Assembly: GCA_958295985.1 (NCBI GenBank)
Contig: OY282432.1
Span: forward strand, 1,763,282-1,827,281
Source: an uncultured Candidatus Binatia bacterium
GTDB taxonomy: Bacteria > Desulfobacterota > Binatia > UBA9968 > JAJDTQ01
Direction of reading: 5' to 3'
DNA: 64,000 nucleotides
The notes under the pieces are model-generated. The model ran no database searches. It worked only from the letters and a program-made list of their open reading frames with translations, and had not been told where the DNA came from. Shown here one piece after another: positions 24,999 to 33,357 of this stretch. Made by a program: the position numbers and the translations under genes. Each line of letters begins with the position of its first letter. Position 1 is the stretch's first letter.

Positions 24999-25849
24999 GC
25001 CTCCCTCCGGTGCGCCATCCAGGCGCCGTCGGCAACGGTGCGGAACAGTTCCGCCAGCGCGGCGTTGACGGCCGCCGGCTCTTCCAGCGTCAGCGTATGC
25101 CCCGAACGCGAGACCACCATCAGCGCCGCCATGGGCGCCGTGCGCTTGAGGAAGACGCTGCCGTCCAGGCACGGGTCGTCCTCGTCGCCGACGATGACCA
25201 GCAACGGGACCTCGAGCCGCGACAGCGGCTCCTCCAGGTCCCACAGGGTAGGGCGCCGCCCCTGGACTTGCGACATGGTGAAAGCGAGCCCCACGGCCGA
25301 ATGGCCGGCCAGAGACTTCTCGAACTCGGCGAAGCCGCGGGGGTCCTTGGACTCGAAGGCTTTGCGCATGGGATAGCGGGCGTACTTGGCCGCGGCCTCA
25401 GCCATGGGTTCCTCCCGGAACATGCGGGCGATGTCCGCGCACGTGGCCGCACGCGCTTCGCGCTCGTCCGGATTCGAGCCCCAGCCGCAGCCGATGGCGG
25501 CCACGGACAGGCATCGCCCGGGGTGGTGGATGGCCACGTGAAGCGCGGTGTAGGCGCCCATGGAATGGCCCACGATGTGCGCCTTCTCCAACCCGAGACC
25601 GTCGAGCACCGCCACGACGTCGTCCCGGGCCGTGTCCTGGCCGTACGCTTCGGGCGCCTCCGGCACGTCCGACGGCAGGTAGCCGCGGGCGTCGAAGGCG
25701 ATGCAGCGGTGGGAGCGAGAGAAGTACCGCATCTGGGGCTCGAAGCTTCGATGGTCGCCCGCGAACTCGTGTACGAATACGATGGGGACGCCCTGCCCCG
25801 ATTCTTCATAGTGGAGACGGATGCCGTCGGATGCGGTAATGGTCGGCAA
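24995..25849 (-). CDS. Alpha/beta fold hydrolase
   Basis: A 284-residue hydrolase. VPIVFVHEFAGDHRSFEPQM carries the oxyanion region, IVGHSMGAYTAL the nucleophile S96, LLVIVGDEDDPCLDGS the acid and VSRSGHTLTLEEP the His. The family includes 3-oxoadipate enol-lactonases and other pathway lactonases/esterases. It is coupled to the enoyl-CoA hydratase-like gene, which points to a role in degrading a ring-cleavage product. It is divergent from cas13a, 209 bp away. Confidence 0.88.
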   Translation of the reverse strand: MPTITASDGIRLHYEESGQGVPIVFVHEFAGDHRSFEPQMRYFSRSHRCIAFDARGYLPSDVPEAPEAYGQDTARDDVVAVLDGLGLEKAHIVGHSMGAYTALHVAIHHPGRCLSVAAIGCGWGSNPDEREARAATCADIARMFREEPMAEAAAKYARYPMRKAFESKDPRGFAEFEKSLAGHSAVGLAFTMSQVQGRRPTLWDLEEPLSRLEVPLLVIVGDEDDPCLDGSVFLKRTAPMAALMVVSRSGHTLTLEEPAAVNAALAELFRTVADGAWMAHRREA

Positions 25850-26058
25850 CGGTGCCCTCCTCGGGAGAGGATGAATCCAATAGGGGTGTTCCGCATTCTA
25901 CCAAGGAGAGGGCCGCGGGCAAGGGGAATCATCCGGCCAACCCCTCAAATCCGGTCCGGACCCTGTACCGGGCCGGTTGCCTTGGTTCGCTCCACGATCA
26001 ATGCCACACTGAAGATCGGGACGCCACGGCGCGAACGACACGGTACGAAGGGGCCAAC

Positions 26059-29000
26059 ATGCTGATCATCAAGCCCTACGGGCGTAGCTGCACGGACTTC
26101 GAGGCCAACGGGGAGCTCCGACGGAAGATCTGTCTCGACAAGGGTCCCGGCACTCAGCGCGACCAACCCGTTGACGTGGGCGAGTTCGCGAAGACCCATC
26201 CCGAACTCGTCATCGCGCAATGGATCTCCGCCATCGACAAAATTGCAGGCAAACCCTCCGGCGGCAACAAGCCGACTCCCGAACAGCGCGGCTTCCGCCA
26301 ACGGCTCGGCAAAGCTGCCCTCCAACTCCTGACCGAGAAGGGGCTTCTCGACCTCTCCGACCGGAAAGGTGAACTCGAAAAGTTGTGGTGGTCGAAGGTC
26401 CACCCTTACGGCAAGGAAGATACGGACAAGGAGAAGGGCTGGAAAAGGGGACGCTGGTATAAGCGCTTCGCAGGCGAAACGGAACCGGCGGAGGCCGATG
26501 CAGCGGTCATCGTCGAAAAGATAAGAGAGCATCTGCATGAGCGGGAATACCGGATAGCTCCGGAAAGGCCAAGTAATCCGGAAAGGCCAAGTAAGCGTCG
26601 GGGCCGGATAACCGCGAGGGCTGAAAGCATTGTCCAAAGCGTGCCGCCGCTTTTGTCGCAGTTTCCGGACCGGGGCTGCTCCTGGTCGGCCCAGGACGAG
26701 AAGGATTACGAAAAGGCCGGAAACGTTGCGGCCAGGATACGTGAAGAGGCCGAGAAACTGGAGAAAGAGGCAACGGGTCGAAACAGGCTTTCGGTGCGAG
26801 ATGCTGCGCCGGCCCTGTACGAGCAGTACGGCCGGCTGTTCCAGGACGGCAACGGAACGGCTCTTCGGATACTTGAAGCCCGGAAGAAGTCCCCCGGCCT
26901 GTTCGCGCTCCACTGCGCCGTCAAGGAAACCTACACCCGCGTCCTCAAGAACCATCGACCTCTCAAGACCGGTCAGAGGAAATCCGTGGCACAGGTCCTG
27001 CCGGCCGACATGGAAACGCTGTTCCGGCTGGTGAAAGCCAAGTCCGCCAACCGTGACCTCAATGACCTCGTGCGTCTGGGAAAACTCATCCACTATAACG
27101 CCGGCCCGGCCAACGTCGTGGACAAATGGCAACCCGACGTCGCCCGCAGCCGCTACCGAACTACCGACGGACAATCGGAAATCAAGCGCACAGAAGCGTT
27201 CACGCGCGTGTGGCGCAACACCATCGCACTTGCCGCGCGGACGTTGAAGGACTGGGCGGACCCGGATGGCAAGATCGGCGACATACTCTTGAAGAGGCCA
27301 GCATTCGACGCGAGCGCTTACTCCAGAAAGCTGCCCCTTCTGTTCGGCAATCGGGCCTGTCTGTTCACGGGCGGAGACGGCGCCTTTCAAAGATCGGTTC
27401 TGCGGCTTGCTCTGGACGGGTGGGCCGCGCTGCGCCATTCGTCGTTTCACTTCAAGGAACGCGGAGCATTCGTCAAGGCGCTGAAACCCGACTTTGCCGG
27501 CGTGGAAGCAGGCCCGGTTACGGCCGCACACGACCTGTGGAGACACGACGTAGAGAAGCGTTGGAACCGGCTGATCGTGGACTTGCAGGCCGCACACGTC
27601 GAGCACTATTTCGAGCAGGGACGGCTCGATGCCCTCGTCGAAGCCGTGGTCACTACGGAACCGTCCCGATCACCGCTGCCCCGGTTTCGCCGGGTGCTGG
27701 ACCGTGCGGAGAAGGCTTGGCGTCGGAAGCCCCATGTCCTGCGCCTGCCGCGGCCGAGCAACCGGGCCGAACTCGAAAAGCCGGGGTTTCAGTGTCGATA
27801 CGTGGTCACGAAGACGTTGTACGACAAGGCGTTTCCCGAATGGTTGGAACGGCAGACCGCGGCAACCTTGAATGAATGGATACAGCGCGCAGTAGAACGG
27901 ACGACCACGGAGGCACGATCCATCAACAAGGACGAATCCGCGGTTGCCAGGGCGGACGGTCTCATACGCCTGAGGGATGGAAAGGGGATCGCCGATTTCG
28001 TCGATCAACTGTCCGCAAGGACGGCCACGGAGTTTCGCGTCCAGCGCGGCTACGACAGCGATGCGGACCAGGCGCGAAAACAGTCGCAATACCTGGACAA
28101 CCTCCGATGCGACGTGGTGGGACAGGCTTTCGAGGCTTACCTGAAGGACGCCCGGCTGACCTGGGTGCTGGATGATCTGAGCGACGACCGCCCGGAGAAC
28201 AAGCGTAGCGGCCTGGCCCAGGTCCCATATACGGCAAAGGACTCGTCGCGGGAGGATGCGAAAGACTGGGAGGCCGTTCTCTACTTCCTCATTCATCTCG
28301 TGCCCGTCGACGTCGTGGGCCGCCTGCTGCATCAACTTCGCAAGTGGTCCATCCTCGAAAGGAAGCGGTCTGTGTCCGGCGACTCCAGCGAAGGCCATGA
28401 AGAAGCCCCCGAATCCGACGAGGCCGGTTCCGTTATACGAATCCTCGGTCTCTATCTCGACATGCACGACGCCAAGTTCGAGGGGGGTGACGGCATGGCC
28501 GGCGCCAAGGCTCTCAGGGACTTGTTCGAAACCGAAGACGCCTTTGAGCGAGTTTGTCCCGAGCAGCCGGGTGAGGTGAAGGACTGGTACGTACCTTGGC
28601 GCGGCTTGCGGGAGATCCGTCGTTTCGGGGGCCTCGCATCGTTGAGGTCGGTCTTCGAGAAGCATCCCATTACTGCCGGCGAAGTGAATAAACTGGAGGC
28701 CTGGGAAGCGGCGGAGGAGGATGGCCTCTCGCCCATTGCCGAACAACAGAAAGAACGAGAATGCCTGCATGAGAAATGGTCCAGGAAGAAACACGGGTTT
28801 ACCCCAAAGGACCGGGAAGCCTACCGCAAGGCACTGGCCGAAGTAGTCGGGCATCGACGTCTCGCCGCCCACGTCCGTCTCAACAATCACGCCCGACTGC
28901 ACAACCTCCTGATGGGGGTTCTCGGACGGCTGGTAGATTACGCCGGGTTGTGGGAGCGTGATCTCTATTTCACGACCCTGGCGCTCATTGCTCTCGAAGG

Positions 29001-29625
29001 AAGGAGCCCGAAGGATGCTTTTCCAGAAGACGGCCTCGAGCATCTGAAAAACGGCCGAATCGTGGAAGCGGTCAGGAAGCTGGAGCAAACGGGGAAGGAT
29101 GGGAAAGCCATCATGGATCAGTTGAAGAGACTGTTCGGCAAAGACTTTCTGCATGGCCCGGACGGCGTTGTCTCCGTCCGTAACGACTTGGCGCATTTCA
29201 ACATGCTGCAAGGCCGGGACACCACCCTTGATCTCACCAAGGCTGTCAACGATACGCGGCGGCTCATGGCCTATGACCGCAAACTGAAGAACGCGGTTTC
29301 CCAGTCGATCATCGAGATGCTGGCGCGGGAAGGTCTCGACCTGACTTGGGACATGAAGGATCACAGCCTCACGAACGCAAGGGTCAACGTCCGGCAGGCC
29401 GTTCACCTGGAGGACCAGAAAATCAAGGAAGACCTGCACGGCGAGCAGTTCGTCAAGATGGTGGCCGACCTGTTCGGCGGTGAAGCGCTGCCGTCCAAAG
29501 ACGACGTCCTCTCGGTCAACGCCAACGAATCCGAACCGACCCGGAAAGGAGGCCAGATTCCAAAAGGATCACGAAAAAACCAACGGAACCGCCGGGGAAA
29601 TCGTGGAGGCAAGAGGCGTTCCTGA
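26059..29625 (+). CDS. cas13a: Type VI-A CRISPR effector Cas13a (C2c2)
   Basis: A 1188-residue RNA-guided RNase, within the usual Cas13a size. Two HEPN RxxxxH motifs are visible: R459-HSSF-H464 in WAALRHSSFHFKERG, and R1041-NDLA-H1046 in SVRNDLAHFNML. Their positions lie close to those of Leptotrichia buccalis Cas13a, and the C-terminal RNxxAHFN form is typical of subtype A. The tail is basic (GSRKNQRNRRGNRGGKRRS). The ATG at 26059 follows GAAGGGG five bases upstream; the frame is open further upstream but would run into the divergent hydrolase start. The array begins 50 bp after the stop on the same strand, and its repeat hairpin fits Cas13a. It would process pre-crRNA itself and, on target recognition, cleave RNA unspecifically. 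No cas1, cas2 or accessory gene adjoins. Confidence 0.93.
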   Translation: MLIIKPYGRSCTDFEANGELRRKICLDKGPGTQRDQPVDVGEFAKTHPELVIAQWISAIDKIAGKPSGGNKPTPEQRGFRQRLGKAALQLLTEKGLLDLSDRKGELEKLWWSKVHPYGKEDTDKEKGWKRGRWYKRFAGETEPAEADAAVIVEKIREHLHEREYRIAPERPSNPERPSKRRGRITARAESIVQSVPPLLSQFPDRGCSWSAQDEKDYEKAGNVAARIREEAEKLEKEATGRNRLSVRDAAPALYEQYGRLFQDGNGTALRILEARKKSPGLFALHCAVKETYTRVLKNHRPLKTGQRKSVAQVLPADMETLFRLVKAKSANRDLNDLVRLGKLIHYNAGPANVVDKWQPDVARSRYRTTDGQSEIKRTEAFTRVWRNTIALAARTLKDWADPDGKIGDILLKRPAFDASAYSRKLPLLFGNRACLFTGGDGAFQRSVLRLALDGWAALRHSSFHFKERGAFVKALKPDFAGVEAGPVTAAHDLWRHDVEKRWNRLIVDLQAAHVEHYFEQGRLDALVEAVVTTEPSRSPLPRFRRVLDRAEKAWRRKPHVLRLPRPSNRAELEKPGFQCRYVVTKTLYDKAFPEWLERQTAATLNEWIQRAVERTTTEARSINKDESAVARADGLIRLRDGKGIADFVDQLSARTATEFRVQRGYDSDADQARKQSQYLDNLRCDVVGQAFEAYLKDARLTWVLDDLSDDRPENKRSGLAQVPYTAKDSSREDAKDWEAVLYFLIHLVPVDVVGRLLHQLRKWSILERKRSVSGDSSEGHEEAPESDEAGSVIRILGLYLDMHDAKFEGGDGMAGAKALRDLFETEDAFERVCPEQPGEVKDWYVPWRGLREIRRFGGLASLRSVFEKHPITAGEVNKLEAWEAAEEDGLSPIAEQQKERECLHEKWSRKKHGFTPKDREAYRKALAEVVGHRRLAAHVRLNNHARLHNLLMGVLGRLVDYAGLWERDLYFTTLALIALEGRSPKDAFPEDGLEHLKNGRIVEAVRKLEQTGKDGKAIMDQLKRLFGKDFLHGPDGVVSVRNDLAHFNMLQGRDTTLDLTKAVNDTRRLMAYDRKLKNAVSQSIIEMLAREGLDLTWDMKDHSLTNARVNVRQAVHLEDQKIKEDLHGEQFVKMVADLFGGEALPSKDDVLSVNANESEPTRKGGQIPKGSRKNQRNRRGNRGGKRRS

Positions 29626-29675
29626 CGACAAAAACGAGGATTTCTTGTGATGGGGCAGACACTTATGCCACACTT
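29626..29675 (+). promoter_or_regulatory. Short leader between cas13a and the array
   Basis: Only 50 bp separate the cas13a stop from the first repeat. No clear promoter was found in it, so the array may be read through from cas13a. The degenerate last repeat at the far end agrees with this being the leader side. Confidence 0.45.
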
Positions 29676-30174
29676 GTTGGAGATCACCCCCATATGAAGG
29701 GGGACTGCACCCCGAGCCGTTCGGTTCATCCAGCCAGTGAGGTTGGAGATCACCCCCATATGAAGGGGGACTGCACCATCATCCCCCGCGGGAACGAGTG
29801 CGTAGGAGTTGGAGATCACCCCCATATGAAGGGGGACTGCACCATTTGCGGGTGGAGGTTTCCATAGATCAGGGTTGGAGATCACCCCCATATGAAGGGG
29901 GACTGCACCACAGAGAAGTATCGGTACAGGAGAGTCGTGGTTGGAGATCACCCCCATATGAAGGGGGACTGCACCGTGGCAGCAGTGGCCGTGGCATTCT
30001 TGGCTGTTGGAGATCACCCCCATATGAAGGGGGACTGCACCGGCTTTTTCGGCGTCCTCTTTCCACTTCGTGTTGGAGATCACCCCCATATGAAGGGGGA
30101 CTGCACCGCAGGGTTACAGTCTGCTGGTTTATTCCGTTGTCGGAGATCACCCCCATATGAAGGGGGACCGGTAC
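29676..30174 (+). CRISPR. CRISPR array, 8 repeats of 36 bp, 7 spacers of 30-31 bp
   Basis: Repeats start at 29676, 29742, 29808, 29874, 29940, 30006, 30072 and 30139. The first seven are identical: they begin GTTGGAGATCA, have a CCCCC-ATATGAA-GGGGG hairpin at repeat positions 12-28 and end ACTGCACC. This resembles Cas13a repeats, where a C-rich/GAAGGGG-type hairpin is followed by an 8-base AC-rich 3' end before the spacer. The eighth has T-to-C at position 3 and a diverged end (ACCGGTAC), marking the old, trailer end. Spacers 1-6 are 30 bp, spacer 7 is 31 bp, and all differ. No spacer source was found in the window. Confidence 0.97.
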
Positions 30175-30502
30175 GGTCACGGGGACAATCCAGTGGCTAA
30201 GCCCAAGGGTATGTGGACAAACCGGACCCTGCGGGTGATCCAGAGGGGGGCTTGCGGGGACGTCCGACTACTGCGTGGATTAGTATTGCGGCACTTGAGT
30301 TCCGTTCCTGCTCCCGCCCCGCCTTCACCCATCAAGAGAGAGGGGGGGTAGGGTGGCCTCACCCATCAAAAGAGAGAGGGAACGGCGCCCGTGACGACCA
30401 TGCCGACCCGAAAGCCTGGAGAACCTCCTTGCGCAGGTGGGACTACGCCGTGTACTTTGAGAGCGCTGCAAGGAAGGGGTTTTCGTCAAGTCAGGAGTTG
30501 AC
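30175..30502. other. Post-array intergenic region, no gene
   Basis: No open frame here looks coding. The region holds an imperfect direct repeat: TCACCCATCAAGAGAGAGGG (from 30327) and TCACCCATCAAAAGAGAGAG (from 30360). The mod remnant begins at its right edge. Confidence 0.5.
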
Positions 30503-31023
30503 GTGCCGTCGCTGCAATTCAAGGGGAAGGTGCTCGTGGAGAACTTCCATCTGGGGGTTCCGTTTCACGAACTGACGTCATCGAGGGCGTGCCCTCCGCG
30601 AAAGATGCCTCGCTCAAGGCCGGGCTCGGCGGCGCGTTCAGCTATTTCAGGCTGGGGCGGCCCATGAGGCGGGAGTCGATGCTGGGCGGGGGGAAGCTGC
30701 CGAGCTACGAGAAGCTGGCCGGGTATGTGTTCTTTACCGCCACGGGCGAGGAGTTCGAGCCCGACAAGGTGAATCGGGACAGGTGGTTCATCGGCAAGAG
30801 CCGGTTGTACGACGTGTTCCTCATCTATTCGGACGACGTTGACGAGCTCAAGGACATGGCCCTGACCCTGGACGCGGCGCGGAAGCTGTCCCGGGGCCAG
30901 CGCAACAGGCTGGTCTTTGCCCCCACCAAGTACGTGGAGCGGGAGTTCCTGCACCGATACCGCATCACGTTTCAGCAACTGCCGTTCGAGATATACGAAG
31001 CGGTGGAGAAGCTCGAACGATGA
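30503..31023 (+). pseudogene. Type III restriction-modification methyltransferase (mod) with large internal deletion
   Basis: The GTG at 30503, with AGGAG five bases before it, starts MPSLQFKGKVLVENFHLGVP, the characteristic N-terminus of a type III Mod. After about 25 residues (FHEL, near 30575) it jumps, in another frame, to the Mod C-terminus: VIEGVPSAKDASLKAGLGGA, then WFIGKSRLYDVFLIYSDD and NRLVFAPTKYVEREFLHRYR, ending at 31023. The whole methyltransferase core, including its NPPY-type and SAM motifs, is missing. The res gene overlaps its stop (ATGA), the usual mod-res coupling. Confidence 0.85.
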
Positions 31024-32747
31024 TCCTCAAGGAGTACCAGAAACAAGCCCTGGAGACGGTGCAGCGGTTTCTGGAGGAGCTTTCCGACCGGCGCGAGAGG
31101 GCGGCGAAGGTCCTGGCAGTGGACCCGGACATGGCCGCGGACTGGGTAGAGCGGGCATGGCGGGCAGTGGCGCCGGGCCGCGCCTGCCTGCCGCGCAAGA
31201 ACGGCCTGAACGAACCGCTGCCGGCCTTCTGTCTGAAGATCCCTACCGGCGGCGGCAAGACGCTTTTGGCCACGAAGGTCATCGACTTGGTCAACACCCG
31301 CTTCCGGCGGCAACAGACGGGACTGGTGCTGTGGATCGTGCCCAGCACACAGATCTACGACCAGACGTTGAAGGCGCTGAAGGACCGGGACCACCCTTAC
31401 CGGCAGCAACTCGACGTGGCCTCCGCGGGTCGCACCCTGGTGCTGGAGAAGACCAGTGGCTTCGGCCCGCAGGACGTGAGGGAGAACCTGTGCGTGTTGT
31501 TGCTGATGTTGCCCTCGGCCAACCGGGAGACCCGGGATCAACTCCGGATGTTCCGGGACAGCGGCGGCTTCGACCGCTTCTTTCCGCCGGACGACGACCC
31601 TGCGGCTCACGAGGCGCTGCTGCGGGAGGTGTCGAACCTGGACACCTTCGAGCAGGTGGGCGGGGTGTGGGGGAAACTGGCCAAGACCTCCCTGGGGAAC
31701 ACGTTGCGCCTGCTGCGACCGCTCATCATCCTCGACGAAGGCCACCGGGCCTACAGCCGCAACGCCAAGGCGACCCTCGAAGGGTTCAACCCGTGCATGA
31801 TCGTGGAGTTGTCCGCCACGCCGCCGCGGGAAGCCAACGTGCTGGTGGAGATATCCGGCAGGGCGCTCAACGCCGAGGAAATGATCAAGCTCGACCTGCA
31901 CGTCATGAACAAGGCGAGCGCGAGTTGGCAGGACACGCTGCTGGCCGCGGTGGAGCACCGCAACTCGCTGGAAGCCCAGGCGCGGGAGCACGAGGCGCAA
32001 ACCGGCGAATACATCCGCCCCATCTGCCTCATCCAGGTGGAGCGCACGGGCCGGGAACAGCGCCGGGCCGGGTTCATCCACGCGGATGACGCCCGGGACT
32101 ACCTGTTGACCTATCCCGGAATCCTTCCCGAGCACGTTGCCGTGAAGACCAGTCAACGGGACGAGTTGAAGGAAGTGGACGAGGTCGGCGGCCTGCTGTC
32201 GCGGGATTGTCCCATCCGCTTCATCATCACCAAGCAGGCGTTGCAGGAAGGTTGGGACTGCTCGTTCGCCTACGTCCTCGCCATACTCACGAACCCCACT
32301 TCCACGAGCGCGTTGACGCAACTGGTGGGCCGCATCCTCCGCCAGCCCTACGCCGGCAAGACCCGGGTTGCGGCGCTGGACGAAAGCTACGTCTTCTGCT
32401 TTCAGCGCCGCGGTGTGGACCTGTTGAAGGAAGTGCGCAAGGGGTTCGGCCTGGAGGGGTTGCAGGGACTGGAAGGCAAGGTGGTCCCGGACCCCGAAGG
32501 ACCCGCGGAGCCCAGCAAGCCGGTGGTGACCGTACAGCGAGACAAGTATCGGAACGCGTCCCGGGACTTGGTGCTGCCGGCGTTCATGGTGCGGGACGGC
32601 CGCGAATGGCGGCTGGTGCATTACGAGACCGACATCCTCTGGACCGGTCAGCAGCAGCACGGGAAACTGCCGCGAAACATCCAACCAGTAGGGTTCGAGG
32701 CTACGGGTGTAGTACATCGGCTATCTTGCAACCATATTGCAAAATAG
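31020..32747 (+). pseudogene. Type III restriction-like helicase (res), C-terminally truncated
   Basis: A 575-residue frame with superfamily 2 helicase motifs: Walker A IPTGGGKT (residues 74-81), DEGH (239-242), IVELSATPP, and the late ALTQLVGRILRQPYAGKT. Normal Res proteins of this kind run several hundred residues longer, with a nuclease domain. Here homology stops at VHYETDIL (about 32640); the remaining 36 residues are antisense of a DUF4143 ATPase 5' end plus intergenic sequence. With mod also destroyed, the system is very unlikely to restrict DNA, though a helicase fragment could still be made. Confidence 0.82.
32641..32717 (-). pseudogene. 5' fragment of a DUF4143-family AAA ATPase gene
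   Basis: From the ATG at 32717 the minus strand reads MYYTRSLEPYWLDVSRQFPV and LLLTGP, the standard start of DUF4143 ATP-binding proteins, up to just before the GKT of the Walker A. It then breaks into res sequence. One deletion therefore truncated both res and this convergent gene. Confidence 0.75.
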
Positions 32748-32750
32748 CCG
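32718..32750. promoter_or_regulatory. Inverted repeat before the DUF4143 fragment (possible operator)
   Basis: CGGCTATCTTGCAA (32718-32731) and TTGCAAAATAGCCG (32737-32750) form a 14-bp palindrome with one mismatch around CCATA. It directly abuts the ATPase ATG, so it could be an operator or translational control hairpin left over from the lost gene. Confidence 0.45.
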
Positions 32751-32855
32751 GTCATTGAAGGGGTAGAAAGCCCCTATTCCGGAAGGCAGGGCGGTAACGG
32801 TGGCGGCGAAGTCCAGGGTAAAGCCCTCAGCGTCAATCAAACGGGGGGGTTCTTC

Positions 32856-33257
32856 CTATCCCAGTTCCTTCCGGTGCAGGCTCAGCAGCACCGCCGAGCC
32901 CACCGACACGCTCACGGCGACCAGGGAGTACATCACCGCCAGTATGACGTCGGCGCCAGACGGCGGCGGGTGGTTGATCCAGTACAGGGACAGGTTCACG
33001 ACGACGTAGAAGGCGTAGGCGTGCGCCATCCCGATGACCATGCGTTTCATGTGCCAGAGGCCCAGGCCGTAGACCACCAGGGCGGCGCCGAATACGAGGC
33101 TCCACAAGACGCTGTCACCGCCCGTCAAGCGGGTCCCGAACAGAACGAAACCACTGTGCTCGCTTAGCTGAAGGGGTTTGGAGAAGTTCGAGACCGCCAG
33201 CAGCCAAAAGCAGATTGCGAGCGCCCGAAAGATTCGGTCCGGTCGTGTCCGGGTCAT
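32856..33257 (-). CDS. Four-helix membrane protein of unknown function
   Basis: A 133-residue protein with about four hydrophobic segments (FRALAICFWLLAVSNF, VLWSLVFGAALVVYGLGLW, AHAYAFYVVVNLSLYWI and VILAVMYSLVAVSVSVGSAV). No conserved domain was recognised. Start MTRTRPDRIF follows AAGGAGG. It lies between the res remnant and the ybbP-like gene on the same strand as the latter. Confidence 0.65.
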   Translation of the reverse strand: MTRTRPDRIFRALAICFWLLAVSNFSKPLQLSEHSGFVLFGTRLTGGDSVLWSLVFGAALVVYGLGLWHMKRMVIGMAHAYAFYVVVNLSLYWINHPPPSGADVILAVMYSLVAVSVSVGSAVLLSLHRKELG

Positions 33258-33357
33258 GGTCGTCCTCCTTGCAGGGGCGCGGTCGAGCCCGGTCGAATAC
33301 GCAACCCGCCGACTTGTTTAGCAACCTGTTGAAGCGCGCGCCAACCTCGACGTGCCC

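Noticed and set aside
25852..26058. Longer start for cas13a
   Set aside because: The extra 69 codons would begin 3 bp from the divergent hydrolase start and lack a ribosome-binding site; residues are low-complexity. 26059 has GAAGGGG.
26059..29625. Cas13b, Cas13d or another subtype
   Set aside because: RNxxAHFN in the C-terminal HEPN, about 1190 residues, and a C-rich/GAAGGGG hairpin with the repeat 5' of the spacer all point to subtype A. Cas13b repeats lie 3' of the spacer and Cas13d proteins are shorter.
29403..30089. Minus-strand reading frame across the array with repeated AVPLHMGVISN
   Set aside because: It is the translation of CRISPR repeats on the wrong strand; the 66-bp period keeps the frame open by chance.
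30213..30575. 120-residue plus-strand frame before the mod remnant
   Set aside because: No domain or ribosome-binding site, and it runs through the noncoding direct repeat; the true mod start is the GTG at 30503 in another frame.
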